Assembly: GCA_034698045.1 (NCBI GenBank)
Contig: JAQGAU010000870.1
Span: 1-23,057 of the forward strand
Origin: Paramacrobiotus richtersi
Taxonomy: Eukaryota; Tardigrada; Eutardigrada; Parachela; Macrobiotidae
Length of the DNA stretch: 23,057 bases
Direction: 5' to 3'
The number at the start of each line of letters is the position of its first letter. Position 1 is the stretch's first letter. Shown piece after piece: positions 8,734 through 18,263 of this stretch. Position numbers and translations under genes: made by a program. A model generated the notes under the pieces. The model searched no databases. It was not told the origin of the DNA and saw nothing but the letters and a program-made list of their open reading frames with translations.

Positions 8734-11700
8734 TCAGTCTGCCCAACGGCATCCATCGCCACTTTCGGGTGGGGAAACAATCCAGCTCCACCCACTCCGG
8801 AAATCCTTGTTGAAAAGCTTTTCAACATCTTCATCAACGGTGATGTTCTGCCGCTGAACAATATCTTTGTTGACTTTCTCCCAGATCACATCAGATGTTT
8901 GTAGCGCGTGTTCTTGGGTGTCAACGATCGTCTGCAGATGTTGTGAGAAATGCTTGTAGTAACTGGATAACACCCTTGTCCAGTACTTTCTCCGTTGTGA
9001 CAACTCTTCGTTAACATTCACGTTGTATAGCTTGTCTGCCGCGGCAATCTGCAACAGAAGAAGAATTTCAAAGCCAAATTCTTAAACTGTAAAGAAGAAG
9101 GCTTGCCTCGACTGCACTCCGGTAATTATCATCGGCAGCATAATTCCGAAAGTACACCCGAATATTTTCAATATGTAGGATATGGTACGCAACATTCAGA
9201 TGGTAAAACTTTCTTGTCGCTCGGAAATTGTCCTTTAAAACTTCTGCTAAACCCTTCCTCTCCTCACGCGCTTCATGCCAGAACTCTTTCACCCTCTCGT
9301 GCTCGACTGTCCTCGCTTCGTTCGCATACCGAACGAGGTATTCTCTCACAGCCATGAATCTCCGGTAGTGCCACATCAGCAACCGATACTCACTGAACGC
9401 CTTGTAAAACGCCATCTTCTCGTTCTGGATGTCGACACACACCCACTTTCTCAGCTCGGCCACTTTGTTGCGGTAGTCTCGCTTCATGTAGACTATCTCC
9501 CGCATGAACTGGGCGCATAGGTCAGCTTTGTCTTGGATTAGTTCGTAACGCCGGTGAAGGGAAGTGGTATACGCGGATCGTCTGTTTTCTAGTTCTTCTT
9601 CCAATGAGCGGCGTCTGGCTTCATCGCCCGGAATGAGACTGTAGGCGACCTTGATGGCTAAGTTGATTTCATCCAGTTCGGCTTGCGTGTCGGAATTCTT
9701 TTCGAGGAGTTGCTGATGCTGGATTTTAACTGCTTGAGCCTTTTCCGCTGCAGTTTCTAGTTCCGATTTAGCCTAGAATTAGACAACGTTTTGTTTTTAC
9801 TGCAGAAAGATCTTATATTATCATTTTCTCTTACTTTGTGTAAATGCAATGTCAGCCGCTTTCTCTGCTTGATGTCCTTTTTGGTCAGTTCTTTGACCAG
9901 CTTTTCCTGTTGGATCCTTTTAGATTTTGCAACTTCAAGTTCTCTACGCTTGTTGTCCACTTTTGCCTGAAAAGATAAAGCTTGTTGCAACAATTTGTTA
10001 AAGTAACCAAAACTTTTTACATCGCTGCACATATGTACGTATGCAAGTAATTGTAGCTGGATTCAAACCTTAAACGCGCTTTGAAGCGCTTCCAGTTTCT
10101 GTTGCTGCTCGTGCAGTTCATCCGTTTTCCTATGCATTTCCGTCTGTAACGATGTCTTCACATCCTGCTTCTCCAGGATCTCATTTTGAAATGTTTCCTC
10201 CAGGACACTCAACCGATCAATCAGTGGATCCAGACTCAGTTTCTCTTGCTGCATATCAGCGATACGGTCATTCGCCTCCTTAGTTATCGCTCGCATCTTG
10301 GTTGTATTCTTCTCTGATTTCTTTATCTGCTTTTCCTGCTTTTCTTCCAGCTGCTTTTCTTTGCGCACCCGTCTGACCTTTCGCTTTCGTAAACGCTCCA
10401 AACGTTGTTCTTTGGTTAGATATTTCTTGGCTAACCGTGCCGGGAGGGATGTTTCCGATGCACCGCTTGCCAAAAGTGCGGCCAGTTCTTCCTGGTCGTC
10501 CCGTTCTTGCTTTTCTTCGTATCGAACAAGTTCTGCCCGGAGAAATGCCAGATTGGTGTCTGTTATAGATTTCTGCTCATTAATGAGTGACTGCATTTCG
10601 TTGACAAGGTTCTGAAGGTTATTGGCGTTGGTCTGAAGCTGCTGGAGTTTGTCGGAAAGGGCATCGCATTTGGACTCCCGATCAAAAGTCTCCGTGCGCC
10701 GCTTTTCTTCGGTTGGTCTAAGAAGCGTTGTTATGTAAAGACATCATTTACGTATGGCAATAGTTATCGTTGCCTAATCATTCAATGTTCCCTTATGCAA
10801 ATACGATGAAACGACACCTCTCACAATGTTATATCACTTTCACAAACTAATAAGCGGTCGTGACAGTGACTTGCATATGTACCTGTTCTCCAGTGTGATT
10901 CTCCTGCCAACAGTGACCTCTTCGTAAGCAACTGCCCGCTTTCTCCTCAGATTATCCCGGCCGCGATCTTGTGCCTTTAGAGACTCCTCCAATTTTCCAA
11001 CCAGGGAATCCAGTTTGATTTCCAGCTAAACACCGGTTGAGTTTTTTTGTATTGTTATCTGGATTCTGGACGTTTCAAATTCTAGTTCAGTTTTAAATAG
11101 GAAAGTCAACCAATCACTTACTTATGGTACCTCGGCTTTCTGCTTCCGCATCACTTCAAGTTGCTCCTCTTCCGATTGCAGCTTTTCAGCAATCAAGGGC
11201 CTGAAAATGTTGAACACGTCTTTCTCCCTTCGAGAACACAGTCTTCAGTTATGATGACTTATGAGAATCATACCCGTAGTTCCGCACGTAGCTTATTTGA
11301 CCCAACAGTGTCTTGTTCAGTCGCTCTGCCGTTTCAATCTTGGGCCCCAGCTTAGCAATCTCTTTCTCCAGGAAGTGCCGATGTTTCCCGAGCTCCTCGT
11401 AATCTTTTCCGTATAATGAACACGCAGAGTGCACCTTGGCGGCCATGTTCTTCAACAGATCAGCTCTAGTATTAAAGAACCTTTGCTTCGATTTCCGCAG
11501 CAGGCTCATCTCTTCGAGCATCTGCGAAGCAAGGGACCGTCGGGCGGTTTCCAGTCGATCAAAGGCATCGTAGACAGCGAGCAGTTTCCCGTTCCATGTG
11601 TCAATTTCTGTACGGCTTTCATTAGCGGACTGAGGTATCCACAGGCGGAAATTATCAAGAATCTCACGGGCTTCTTGAAGTCGTGGTTGGAGATCGTGGC

Positions 11701-11887
11701 GGAGGAGAAGACCATTGTAAGGAACCTGAAGGGATCGTTTGTGGAAATCGAGATTTTTTGGCTCTGTTGGGTCGTGGGATTTAAGCAGATCGTCCAGAAA
11801 GTCGCCATTTTGGGTTCGTGGACGAGTGCGATTGGAGTTTAATTTTGAGGAACGGTGTTTAAATCTTGCAAAAAAAGAAAACTGCAT
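8734..11887 (-). CDS. Long coiled-coil protein, 7 exons, family not identified
   Basis: Proposed complement(join(8734..9048,9107..9772,9835..9966,10069..10717,10883..11025,11131..11200,11274..11887)), 862 residues. The frame is continuous through all six introns (58-165 nt). The start at 11887 is the first ATG after an in-frame TAA upstream. The protein is highly charged, rich in E, K, R, Q and L, and looks like an extended coiled coil over most of residues 115-760. A very basic stretch in exon 4 (LRKRKVRRVRKEK) lies near residue 350. No signal peptide, membrane segment or catalytic motif was seen. Exon 6 is richer in Tyr and Trp. Its donor is GC (CGAG|GCAAGC), giving a GC-AG intron at 9049-9106. 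The donor at 11130 (gtacca) is weak, but the nearby gtaagt would include an in-frame stop. Composition recalls axonemal or centrosomal coiled-coil proteins of the CCDC type, and no specific family can be claimed. Function is unknown. Confidence 0.75.
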
Positions 11888-12453
11888 TGTGCTGGCACAC
11901 TCAAGACCTTTTCCAAAGCCAAGTCTTGATTACGGGGTCGGTATTTTGTTACCGTAGAAACACGATTTCGTCAAATGTCGACATGTCGCGATCTGAAGAC
12001 ATCGTAAGGCTACATGTAGACTGATACTTATCCAACAGTTCCCGTCGGCTTTCTATGTAGCGAAAACTTACAGGCAGCTAAAATCAGTTGGATGATGGAA
12101 TAATGCTTCCGTTTTCTTTTCTATGCTTATTGTTTAATACAGTACATAAAGCCTATCCGGTATGTAAACGATTTAACAAAAACTTTGTTTCGCGTGACGC
12201 GAAGTTTTTGCCCAAAGGAATGGACCGGAAATTTACTTCATGTCATGCGCAGAATCGCTGTGCAAGAATGAGAGATTGACAACTGTATGATAGCAACTAC
12301 CTGAACCATGGCAGAAATACCGTTTACAGGAGTTTTATCTGAAATCAGAATGCGCAGCGACACTTTAAAACCCACGATGTACATGTTCCAGTGAACTCAC
12401 ACAAAACAGGAACTATTAAGCGAACCAACAGGAGACGATAGTGAGGCCAGAAT
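11888..12453. other. Gene-free region upstream of the coiled-coil gene
   Basis: No convincing exon is seen. It probably holds the promoter and 5' UTR of the minus-strand coiled-coil gene. The 63-codon open frame at 12088-12279 has no homology or splice context that I can recognise. Confidence 0.45.
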
Positions 12454-12877
12454 ACAGTAGATTGTGGTTTTAGGCTATCTGTAAGTTTAAAATAGCTCTG
12501 CATAATACCGCATGCGCACGGCATTCAGCTGCACAATGGTGTGCCGCGATCCTCTCGGCCCCTTTGTCCGCTGAGGTATTCATCAGACAATGAAAAAACT
12601 TCGGAAGACAATTCTGCATAAGCAAGTTTTTTCTATTTGAGCTTGCGAGACGACAATCGACGTCTTCTCGTCAAAAAATACTAACAACCGAAACAAATCT
12701 AAGGGAAACCCAAAAATGAATAAACAAATCCAAAAAAACACTTTCCAAGAAGTGTTTTTTTCGGTTTTGGTTTTGGATCGCGGCACACCATTGTGCAGCT
12801 GACTGCGTTGCGCATGCGGCCGTTATGCAGAGTTATTTTTAAACTTACAAATAGCGCAAAAAAGCCGTCTACTCTGG
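12454..12877. mobile_element. Foldback (MITE-like) element with ~100-bp inverted arms
   Basis: The left arm (about 12454-12552) and right arm (about 12775-12877) are inverted copies. The inner part GCTGCACAATGGTGTGCCGC (12530-12549) is exactly repeated in reverse complement at 12778-12797. Further out the arms share TGTAAGTTTAAAAT, CTCTGCATAA and CCGCATGCGCA with a few substitutions. The middle of about 220 nt has no coding capacity and contains a second perfect hairpin. No transposase is present, so the element would be non-autonomous. Exact ends and a target-site duplication could not be fixed by eye. An old inverted duplication is the alternative. Confidence 0.65.
12732..12761. repeat. Perfect 12-bp hairpin inside the foldback element
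   Basis: The arm of seven A then CACTT (12732-12743) is exactly complementary to AAGTG plus seven T (12750-12761), with the 6-nt loop TCCAAG. Confidence 0.85.
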
Positions 12878-13089
12878 GCTTACTGTCGCTTGCTAGCGGC
12901 GGCCTTAAACAGTGACATAAGAAATAAAAGGCGAAGAGACCATCGTAACACACCAATCTAATGGGTAAAGGAAAACTGCACCTATCTCATTAGACGCCTT
13001 ATTAATTATTTGTTGATATTCCAGCCAAGCAGCCGGCAGCTCGCCATCGGAATCCATTTCCGTCCAAATCCATTTCATCGTAACAACAA
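12878..13089. other. 3' flank of F-box gene C
   Basis: Presumed 3' UTR of the minus-strand gene C. A 98-codon minus-strand open frame (12905-13201) runs through it and overlaps the last exon of gene C in another frame. No clear AATAAA was found on the minus strand. Confidence 0.4.
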
Positions 13090-14825
13090 TCACGTGAGAA
13101 GCCATCCCGCTGCCATGCATTCCAGGACCCGCAGGGTAATGTTGCGCAATGTCAGCAGATTTGTTAGCCGATGCAGCTGCGCTGTCTGAATATCCCTCCA
13201 TTCCGTGTTCGGTCCAAACCGATCATCATGAATCTGCCATTTTCTCAACACCTGTAATCATTACCAGAACGAATTTCTCTAAAATAAGCAGAACAAAGCG
13301 GAGAGAATCAGAGAAATCACATGGTTCAAAAACATATGGGTAAAAAATCTATTGCATTCTCACGTTGATCACTCGCATCTGGCGCGATACATCGCTGGTC
13401 TCCATGGCTTGAGAAATCAACTCGAGCTCAAACCAAGGGAAATGCTCCGGATCGGAGAAATTGGCCATCGCCGTGACGGCCTTCTCAAAGCAATCCCGTA
13501 ATTCGCTCGGCGATCCGACATCCACATTACCATACGCGATGTGCAGATCCCCATCGTAATACCCAATCCAGCAGTGTTCATTGACTCGATTGGTCTCGAA
13601 CACATCCACGAGTGTAACGTCCTTGAAGATCAAACGACGGCACACTTTTTGCATGTAGTCGGAAATGGCTACTTTGGATGGTATAGATCACTTTGGAATC
13701 CAGCTCAATGTTGTACAATATCAAACCTGCCAAAGGACCGTTGAATTCCATGACGGCCTGCAGAATATTCATGCACTCCCGGAAGGGTCCTCGACTGTGT
13801 GCGAGCGTCACATATTTCGTCCGCTCGGTAATACAGTGAAATAGCCACGCTCCCAGCATGTAACAATCATCTTCCAACCAGCACTCACACAAATCAACCA
13901 CCATGTCTCTTGAGCACTGTGGCGAGAGAATCTTGAAATTCCATTTAGAACATACCAAGCGCGCTATAGTCTGCTGCCGTCCGTCGAGGAAAGAGAACAC
14001 AATACCGAGAATATCCATGGGTAGATTACTAATGGGGAAGTCTTCTTCTGTGCTTGAAGTTTCAGATTTTCCATTGTTGTTATTAATGTTGTGTGGATCT
14101 ACTGCAGTGCGAACATCTATCTCTCTCCGCATCCCGTTTAATTGCTGGATGCCTTCCCGCAAAACTGATGCCTGAAACCAATCGCGGCTAATAAGTACTA
14201 CGACAAGAAACGTCCAATCGTATGCTGTTTTTACCATTTCGCCATCGCCAAGGCATTTATCATAGCCTAGCCGAAGAAAGTGGAATATGTTATCCACAAC
14301 TCCGATCGGATGTGTGCGTGGAAACCGTTTACGCCAAGGTACAATGGACTGCAGACTGTAAGAAAATCCCACAGGAATAGGACATTCCTCCCTGAGAAAG
14401 TCACGCTTCCGCACAGGGGTTCCGATTGGGTGCAAGCCGCTTCGGATGGCTTGTGGTCGAACACAATCCATAACAGCTTTCTCTCCAGATCCAATCTCCA
14501 CCAATGCGACGCTGCTGTCAGGCGTAGCTAAGACTCTTCCACTGTACCATTGCCAAGGCTGATCGTCGGATAACTTCCGCAGAATCATGGGATCACGGTC
14601 AAAGTTCGAGTCGCCGTTATAATGGTTGCTCAAATATGCGCTATGGTCGAAGGGAATCAGCTCGGGTTCCTTGCCAGCCACGTCGAAATCCACGAGTATT
14701 CCACATTCCTGCGTATCCACAACGAGGCCGCGTTGCACGACACCGTTACTGCGGACTACGTCTACTGCGTTCCACTGATGAATCTTCTTCGCAAACATAT
14801 TTTTAACAGAATTGTCGGACTGCAT
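13090..14825 (-). CDS. F-box protein C, divergent paralogue with one frame break
   Basis: Start ATG at 14825 (in-frame TAG upstream). The first frame runs to about 13675 and the second from about 13671 to 13364. Then comes an intron at 13252-13363 (gtgaga...ttacag) and a last exon 13090-13251. The last intron and the first residues after it (VLRKWQ, against ILNDWQ in A) match A and B, so it is a true homologue. The N-terminal module (residues 16-127) shares VVRSNG, LVDF, PWQWYSG and VRPQ with A and B. A clear F-box lies at 264-302 (LPMDILGIVFSFL...LVCSKW). An asparagine run (NINNNNG) precedes it. The frames join either by one extra base near 13673-13675 or by a 55-nt GT-AG intron at 13672-13726 lacking a pyrimidine tract (522 residues). 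Homology of the disputed segment to A (LVLCGD against LILYNI) favours a frame error or recent pseudogene. It lacks the separate first exon of A and B. Role as in A: substrate adaptor, substrate unknown. Confidence 0.75.
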
Positions 14826-15544
14826 GGAAATTATGAGCTAAACACGTAAACATCGAACGCACATGCAGCATGCTTGTTTTCGTAGTAGGGTGGCGAGTGT
14901 AGGCATACTGTAGGTGGGGACTTAACTGGTACAACTGCAAAGGGCGGTTGCTTGTTGAGCTTGAGAGGGGCTCACAAAACGGCGATAGTTGTACCGTAGT
15001 TCTGATTAAGGTTTTGCATTAAATATTTTTTGCACTTTATATTACTACTACTTTATTTTTTGGTTATCAGTTCTTGAAGGAATGCTGCAGGTCCTGCTGT
15101 TGGTTATAAACAACGTGAAACAGCAATTTGTTACATTGTTTTCAATCGAGAAGAGATCATCGCGCCTCGCTGAATGACGGCGCTGTCGCATTTGAAATTC
15201 ATCTCGTACTTGAAATGTGATCGTTAATTAAAATCCGGATTGCCAGACAAACAACGGTAGATGCCATGAGCATCACGCCGGCGCACCATTAATTTTAATT
15301 ACGGAGAATAGGCCACCGGTTTTATCCAGTGCTCCCTTGTTCCTGCGTTAAAACGATAATACACGTAAGCGTAAGTCTCAGCGTTTTGATTACATTTGAG
15401 TAATCCCTAAAAATAATGAAGTGATCCGCACGCAGCCAAAGAATTTTCAAGTTCTCGGCGATAAATAGAATGGTTTACCGATCTGAAATCTGATGAACCG
15501 TTTCACGAAGCTGCTCTTCAGGAATATTAGAATTCAGAGAAGTA
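14826..15544. other. Divergent intergenic region between F-box C and GPCR 1
   Basis: About 720 nt with no gene seen. It should hold the promoters of both flanking genes. The last 80 nt (15480-15544) resemble 18200-18263 upstream of GPCR 2 (TGAA.CGTT..CGAAGC), so the receptor duplication included some 5' flank. Confidence 0.5.
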
Positions 15545-16817
15545 ATGATGGAGTATGTGAGTAATAATTCATCAAATGAAGTAACTAACCTAACTACCGT
15601 TCCGCAATGGACAATATTGCGCCCAGCTGTGTCCCCACTCACCGGAATCAGGGTTTTCATTGCAGTTTCCTCATTCTGCTTGAACGCTGCGCTCCTGGTA
15701 CTCCATGGTATGAAACCTGCCTATATTACCGATTTCACTATCTATCTCCTATTTTTGTACATTACCAACACGGTTTACTTGCTCGGAGCGTCTCCGTTCC
15801 TCTTTCTTCGTGAAGTGTACACCATCGATTTGGGCTATTACGGCTTTCCGGCCTGCATGTTTTTCGACTACTTTCAACGTGTGGTCAGTATTGTACCGTT
15901 CATGTGCCACATCCTCATCGCGCTGAATCGCTTCTGGGCTCTACAGTACCCCGTTAACTACCGCGAACGGCATACGAAGAAGGTCTCTCACAGTCACAGA
16001 TCAGTGACAATGTTATTGAATTAAAGTTTTCTGCGTGAAAGTCATTGATAAAGTAACGATAACTGAAGTGACACAATTTAGTTTGATGCTTACAAACCGA
16101 CCACGGTAGATGCACTATCGGTACCGTACAGTCACAGTCTCAGTTTCGTTTCTGTTAAACTAATATTCATTTAGGTCTCGAAATGAACACCTCAGTAACG
16201 AGTTCCTAGCTAGACGCTTATCTAAACGCGTATTTGTTCATTAGGTCGCGGGATATATCTGCTGCGCAATGATTATTTATGTGCATGTGGTCAAAATGCC
16301 AGCGTTCATCATCTACATCATACCACCTTTCCAGTCCACGAACGCTTCACCAAAATGCACAGCGCCGGTGGCGGACGGCTGGGTCTACTGGGCACGCACT
16401 GATGTGTGTCTCAACCGTTTAGGTCCATTGTTCCTGATTGCTGGGCTTTACGTACATCTCATATGCAAGCGATACCAGCGTAGGCAGCAGATGATTGGCA
16501 GTACACAAAACACCCAAAGAGGACCAACAACGGGGAATCAGCAAGCGGGAAAAGCGGCTCAGGTTGACCGACCAGCTCCAAATCAACTTGGCCCCGTTCA
16601 TCGCAGCGTGGTGCGGCCGTTTCTGGTGCTGACTTTGACAACGATCGGGGTGGTTGTATGCTGGCTGCCGCTGGATATCGTCTTTATTTTGCAGTGGTTT
16701 ACCAATGTGCGGATTTCTGCAACTGTGCTTACCGCTTGCCATACGCTGTATATGCTGCAGATTTTGTTCGATCCGTTAATGTGGATCGTTAGTCTGCGTA
16801 AAACTGACAGAGGATAG
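15545..16817 (+). CDS. Class-A-like GPCR 1, 2 exons, intact
   Basis: Proposed join(15545..15982,16245..16817), 336 residues. The intron at 15983-16244 (262 nt, phase 0) sits just before TM4 at the codon also used by GPCR 2. The N-terminus carries N-glycosylation sites (NSS, NLT). TM1 is about 34-54 and TM2 about 62-83. TM3 is about 100-127, with Cys104 for the usual disulphide to extracellular loop 2 (Cys184 or Cys201). NRF at 128-130 replaces the DRY motif. TM4 is about 147-164, TM5 about 204-222, TM6 about 271-295 with CWLP, and TM7 about 307-329 with DPLMW in place of NPxxY. The tail is only a few residues long. It is a plasma-membrane receptor of a lineage-specific rhodopsin-like group, ligand unknown. 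Changed DRY and NPxxY motifs may mean altered G-protein coupling. The donor (gtctct) is weak but conserved in position. ATG 15545 aligns with the start of GPCR 2. Confidence 0.85.
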
Positions 16818-17000
16818 TTTCAACTCGAAAATCGAATGTTTAATCCTGTACAGAGTCTACAGACTACGAAGTGCTGGTCTGTACTGATATGTTTTTACTG
16901 TTTTGACTGCTTCGCTTTGCGTTCCATGAGTTTAGCCTACGGATTGAATAGTCAACTTTGTAATTGACTTGTAGTTTTCGTATGTTGCGCTGGGCATTCT
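16818..17000. other. 3' UTR of GPCR 1
   Basis: No gene seen. It is followed by AATAAA at 17022-17027, which could end the GPCR 1 transcript. Confidence 0.45.
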
Positions 17001-17210
17001 GGATTCTGGGGTGATTTCATAAATAAAGGTCTAGTATTCCTTTTGCTGGACACAGACGAGCGCATTTACGAATTGTGCCCGCAACATCCGGCTGTTGCGC
17101 AGTCCCTTGCCAAAGTTTATGAAAACGCACACAAGTGCAACAAAACTCTCGTTTTAACTGATTTGTTCGAAACTAACTGGATAAATACACATACTTATAT
17201 TATAGTTATG
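17001..17210 (+). pseudogene. F-box-family C-terminal relic
   Basis: The open frame at 17001-17231 reads, in pieces, GLVFLLLDTDERIYELC, then LAKVYENAHKCNKTLV, then LTDLFETNWINTHTYI. It parallels a stretch of F-box C: GLILYNIELDSKVIYTI, then MQKVCRRLIFKDVTLV, then DVFETNRVNEHCWI. In the last block 8 of 14 residues are identical and most others are conservative. It has no F-box, no start and no continuation after about 17210, so it appears to be a fragment left from a former gene. The match was found by eye and could be weaker than it looks. Confidence 0.4.
17022..17027 (+). terminator. Polyadenylation signal AATAAA, probably of GPCR 1
   Basis: A canonical hexamer 205 nt after the stop of GPCR 1 and the first one downstream on that strand. 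Confidence 0.45.
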
Positions 17211-17211
17211 A

Positions 17212-17337
17212 GCGTTTTTTTTGAACCATAGCTATCGTCGTACGCTGTACTGGTTGTATAGTGCAATCAACCCACTCGTGATAGCTTACTGTACTGTTCG
17301 TAGTTACCGTTGTAATACCAATATTTCTTTTTATTGA
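17212..17337 (+). pseudogene. TM7 relic of another class-A GPCR
   Basis: A 41-codon open frame encodes RRTLYWLYSAINPLVIAY followed by CTVRSYR. This is the recognisable seventh transmembrane helix of a rhodopsin-like receptor (SA-x-NP core, then a basic helix-8 start). Unlike the flanking receptors it keeps NP, so it comes from a different receptor. No other transmembrane segment is found upstream, where a stop (TGA 17209-17211) and the F-box-like relic lie. It is probably a decayed 3' exon. Confidence 0.5.
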
Positions 17338-18263
17338 AATCCGGTCGCGCACACGCAAAATTAATCGCCAGCGTAACATATGACAACTACAAGTCACTCG
17401 TCGTCATAAGGGTAGCAAGACTCACTTGCAAAGAAAATTCGTCTTGGCACTTAATTACGCAAAACTATCGTGATATCCAGAGTGCAGAACTTTAACTATT
17501 CAGAAAGTGTTCGCCAAAAGCCGCTGAATTTTCCTTTAATATCAGATAGAATCCGACAAATGCTACGACCCTTTTAGAGTACGAAACGTCTTACTCTGAT
17601 GGATTACTTCTTCCCGCCAGTGTTTATTAACTCACCCGTTCGGAACACGGAGCACAAGCAACGAAAAAACTTTAGCAGCAAACTCTGGTGAGGAAGTGTA
17701 TTAATAATTTGAAAATTAATCACGTTCAGCTCCATTCAGTATTCCCTGACGTCTTCACAAACAAGACTAGAACGTGCAGAATATTCGCATACTTGTAGTG
17801 CTGTAGTTGGAACGCATAATTTGTGGTAATAAAGCTCAAATTGCGTTCTAAGTTAGTGTTTCCTCCATTGGGGATAAATTACCGTGACTTGCTGAATAAC
17901 TTTCGGTCAATTGAAATCCATCCCATATTAGAAATGCGATCGCGATTTTAAACTCAAGGAGAGTGTGGAAAACAACTACATGTATACAATATGCAGGTAC
18001 CATGGATATCATGCCATTAATTTTCTCATTACGAAAAACTAAATTACCGGTATCATCGGTTCCTTCCTTGGTGTGCCAGAAAGGTGATGTAATAAAGCGC
18101 CAGTCTTTGCGCTTACCGTAGTTAAACCAGCAATTTTTACAAATTACGGAATACCATGCCCTTTCAGAATTTCTCGGCTATAACATCTGATGTTCTCTCC
18201 ACCTTGCGAATCAAGTGAATCGTTCCGCGAAGCAGTCGTTTCTCGAAGGATACTGCCGCTGTC
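17338..18263. other. Gene-free region upstream of GPCR 2
   Basis: No gene is seen in about 925 nt. The end nearest GPCR 2 resembles the upstream flank of GPCR 1. The rest is AT-rich and unremarkable. Confidence 0.45.

Noticed and set aside
12583..12786. 67-codon minus-strand frame in the foldback element
   Set aside because: Low-complexity hydrophobic translation of the A/T-rich core and hairpin. No transposase signature.
12905..13201. 98-codon minus-strand open frame (contains KWIWTEMDSDGELPAAW)
   Set aside because: It looks protein-like locally but overlaps the last exon of F-box C in another frame and meets stops upstream, so it cannot be joined to gene C. The frame VLRKWQ... matches genes A and B instead.
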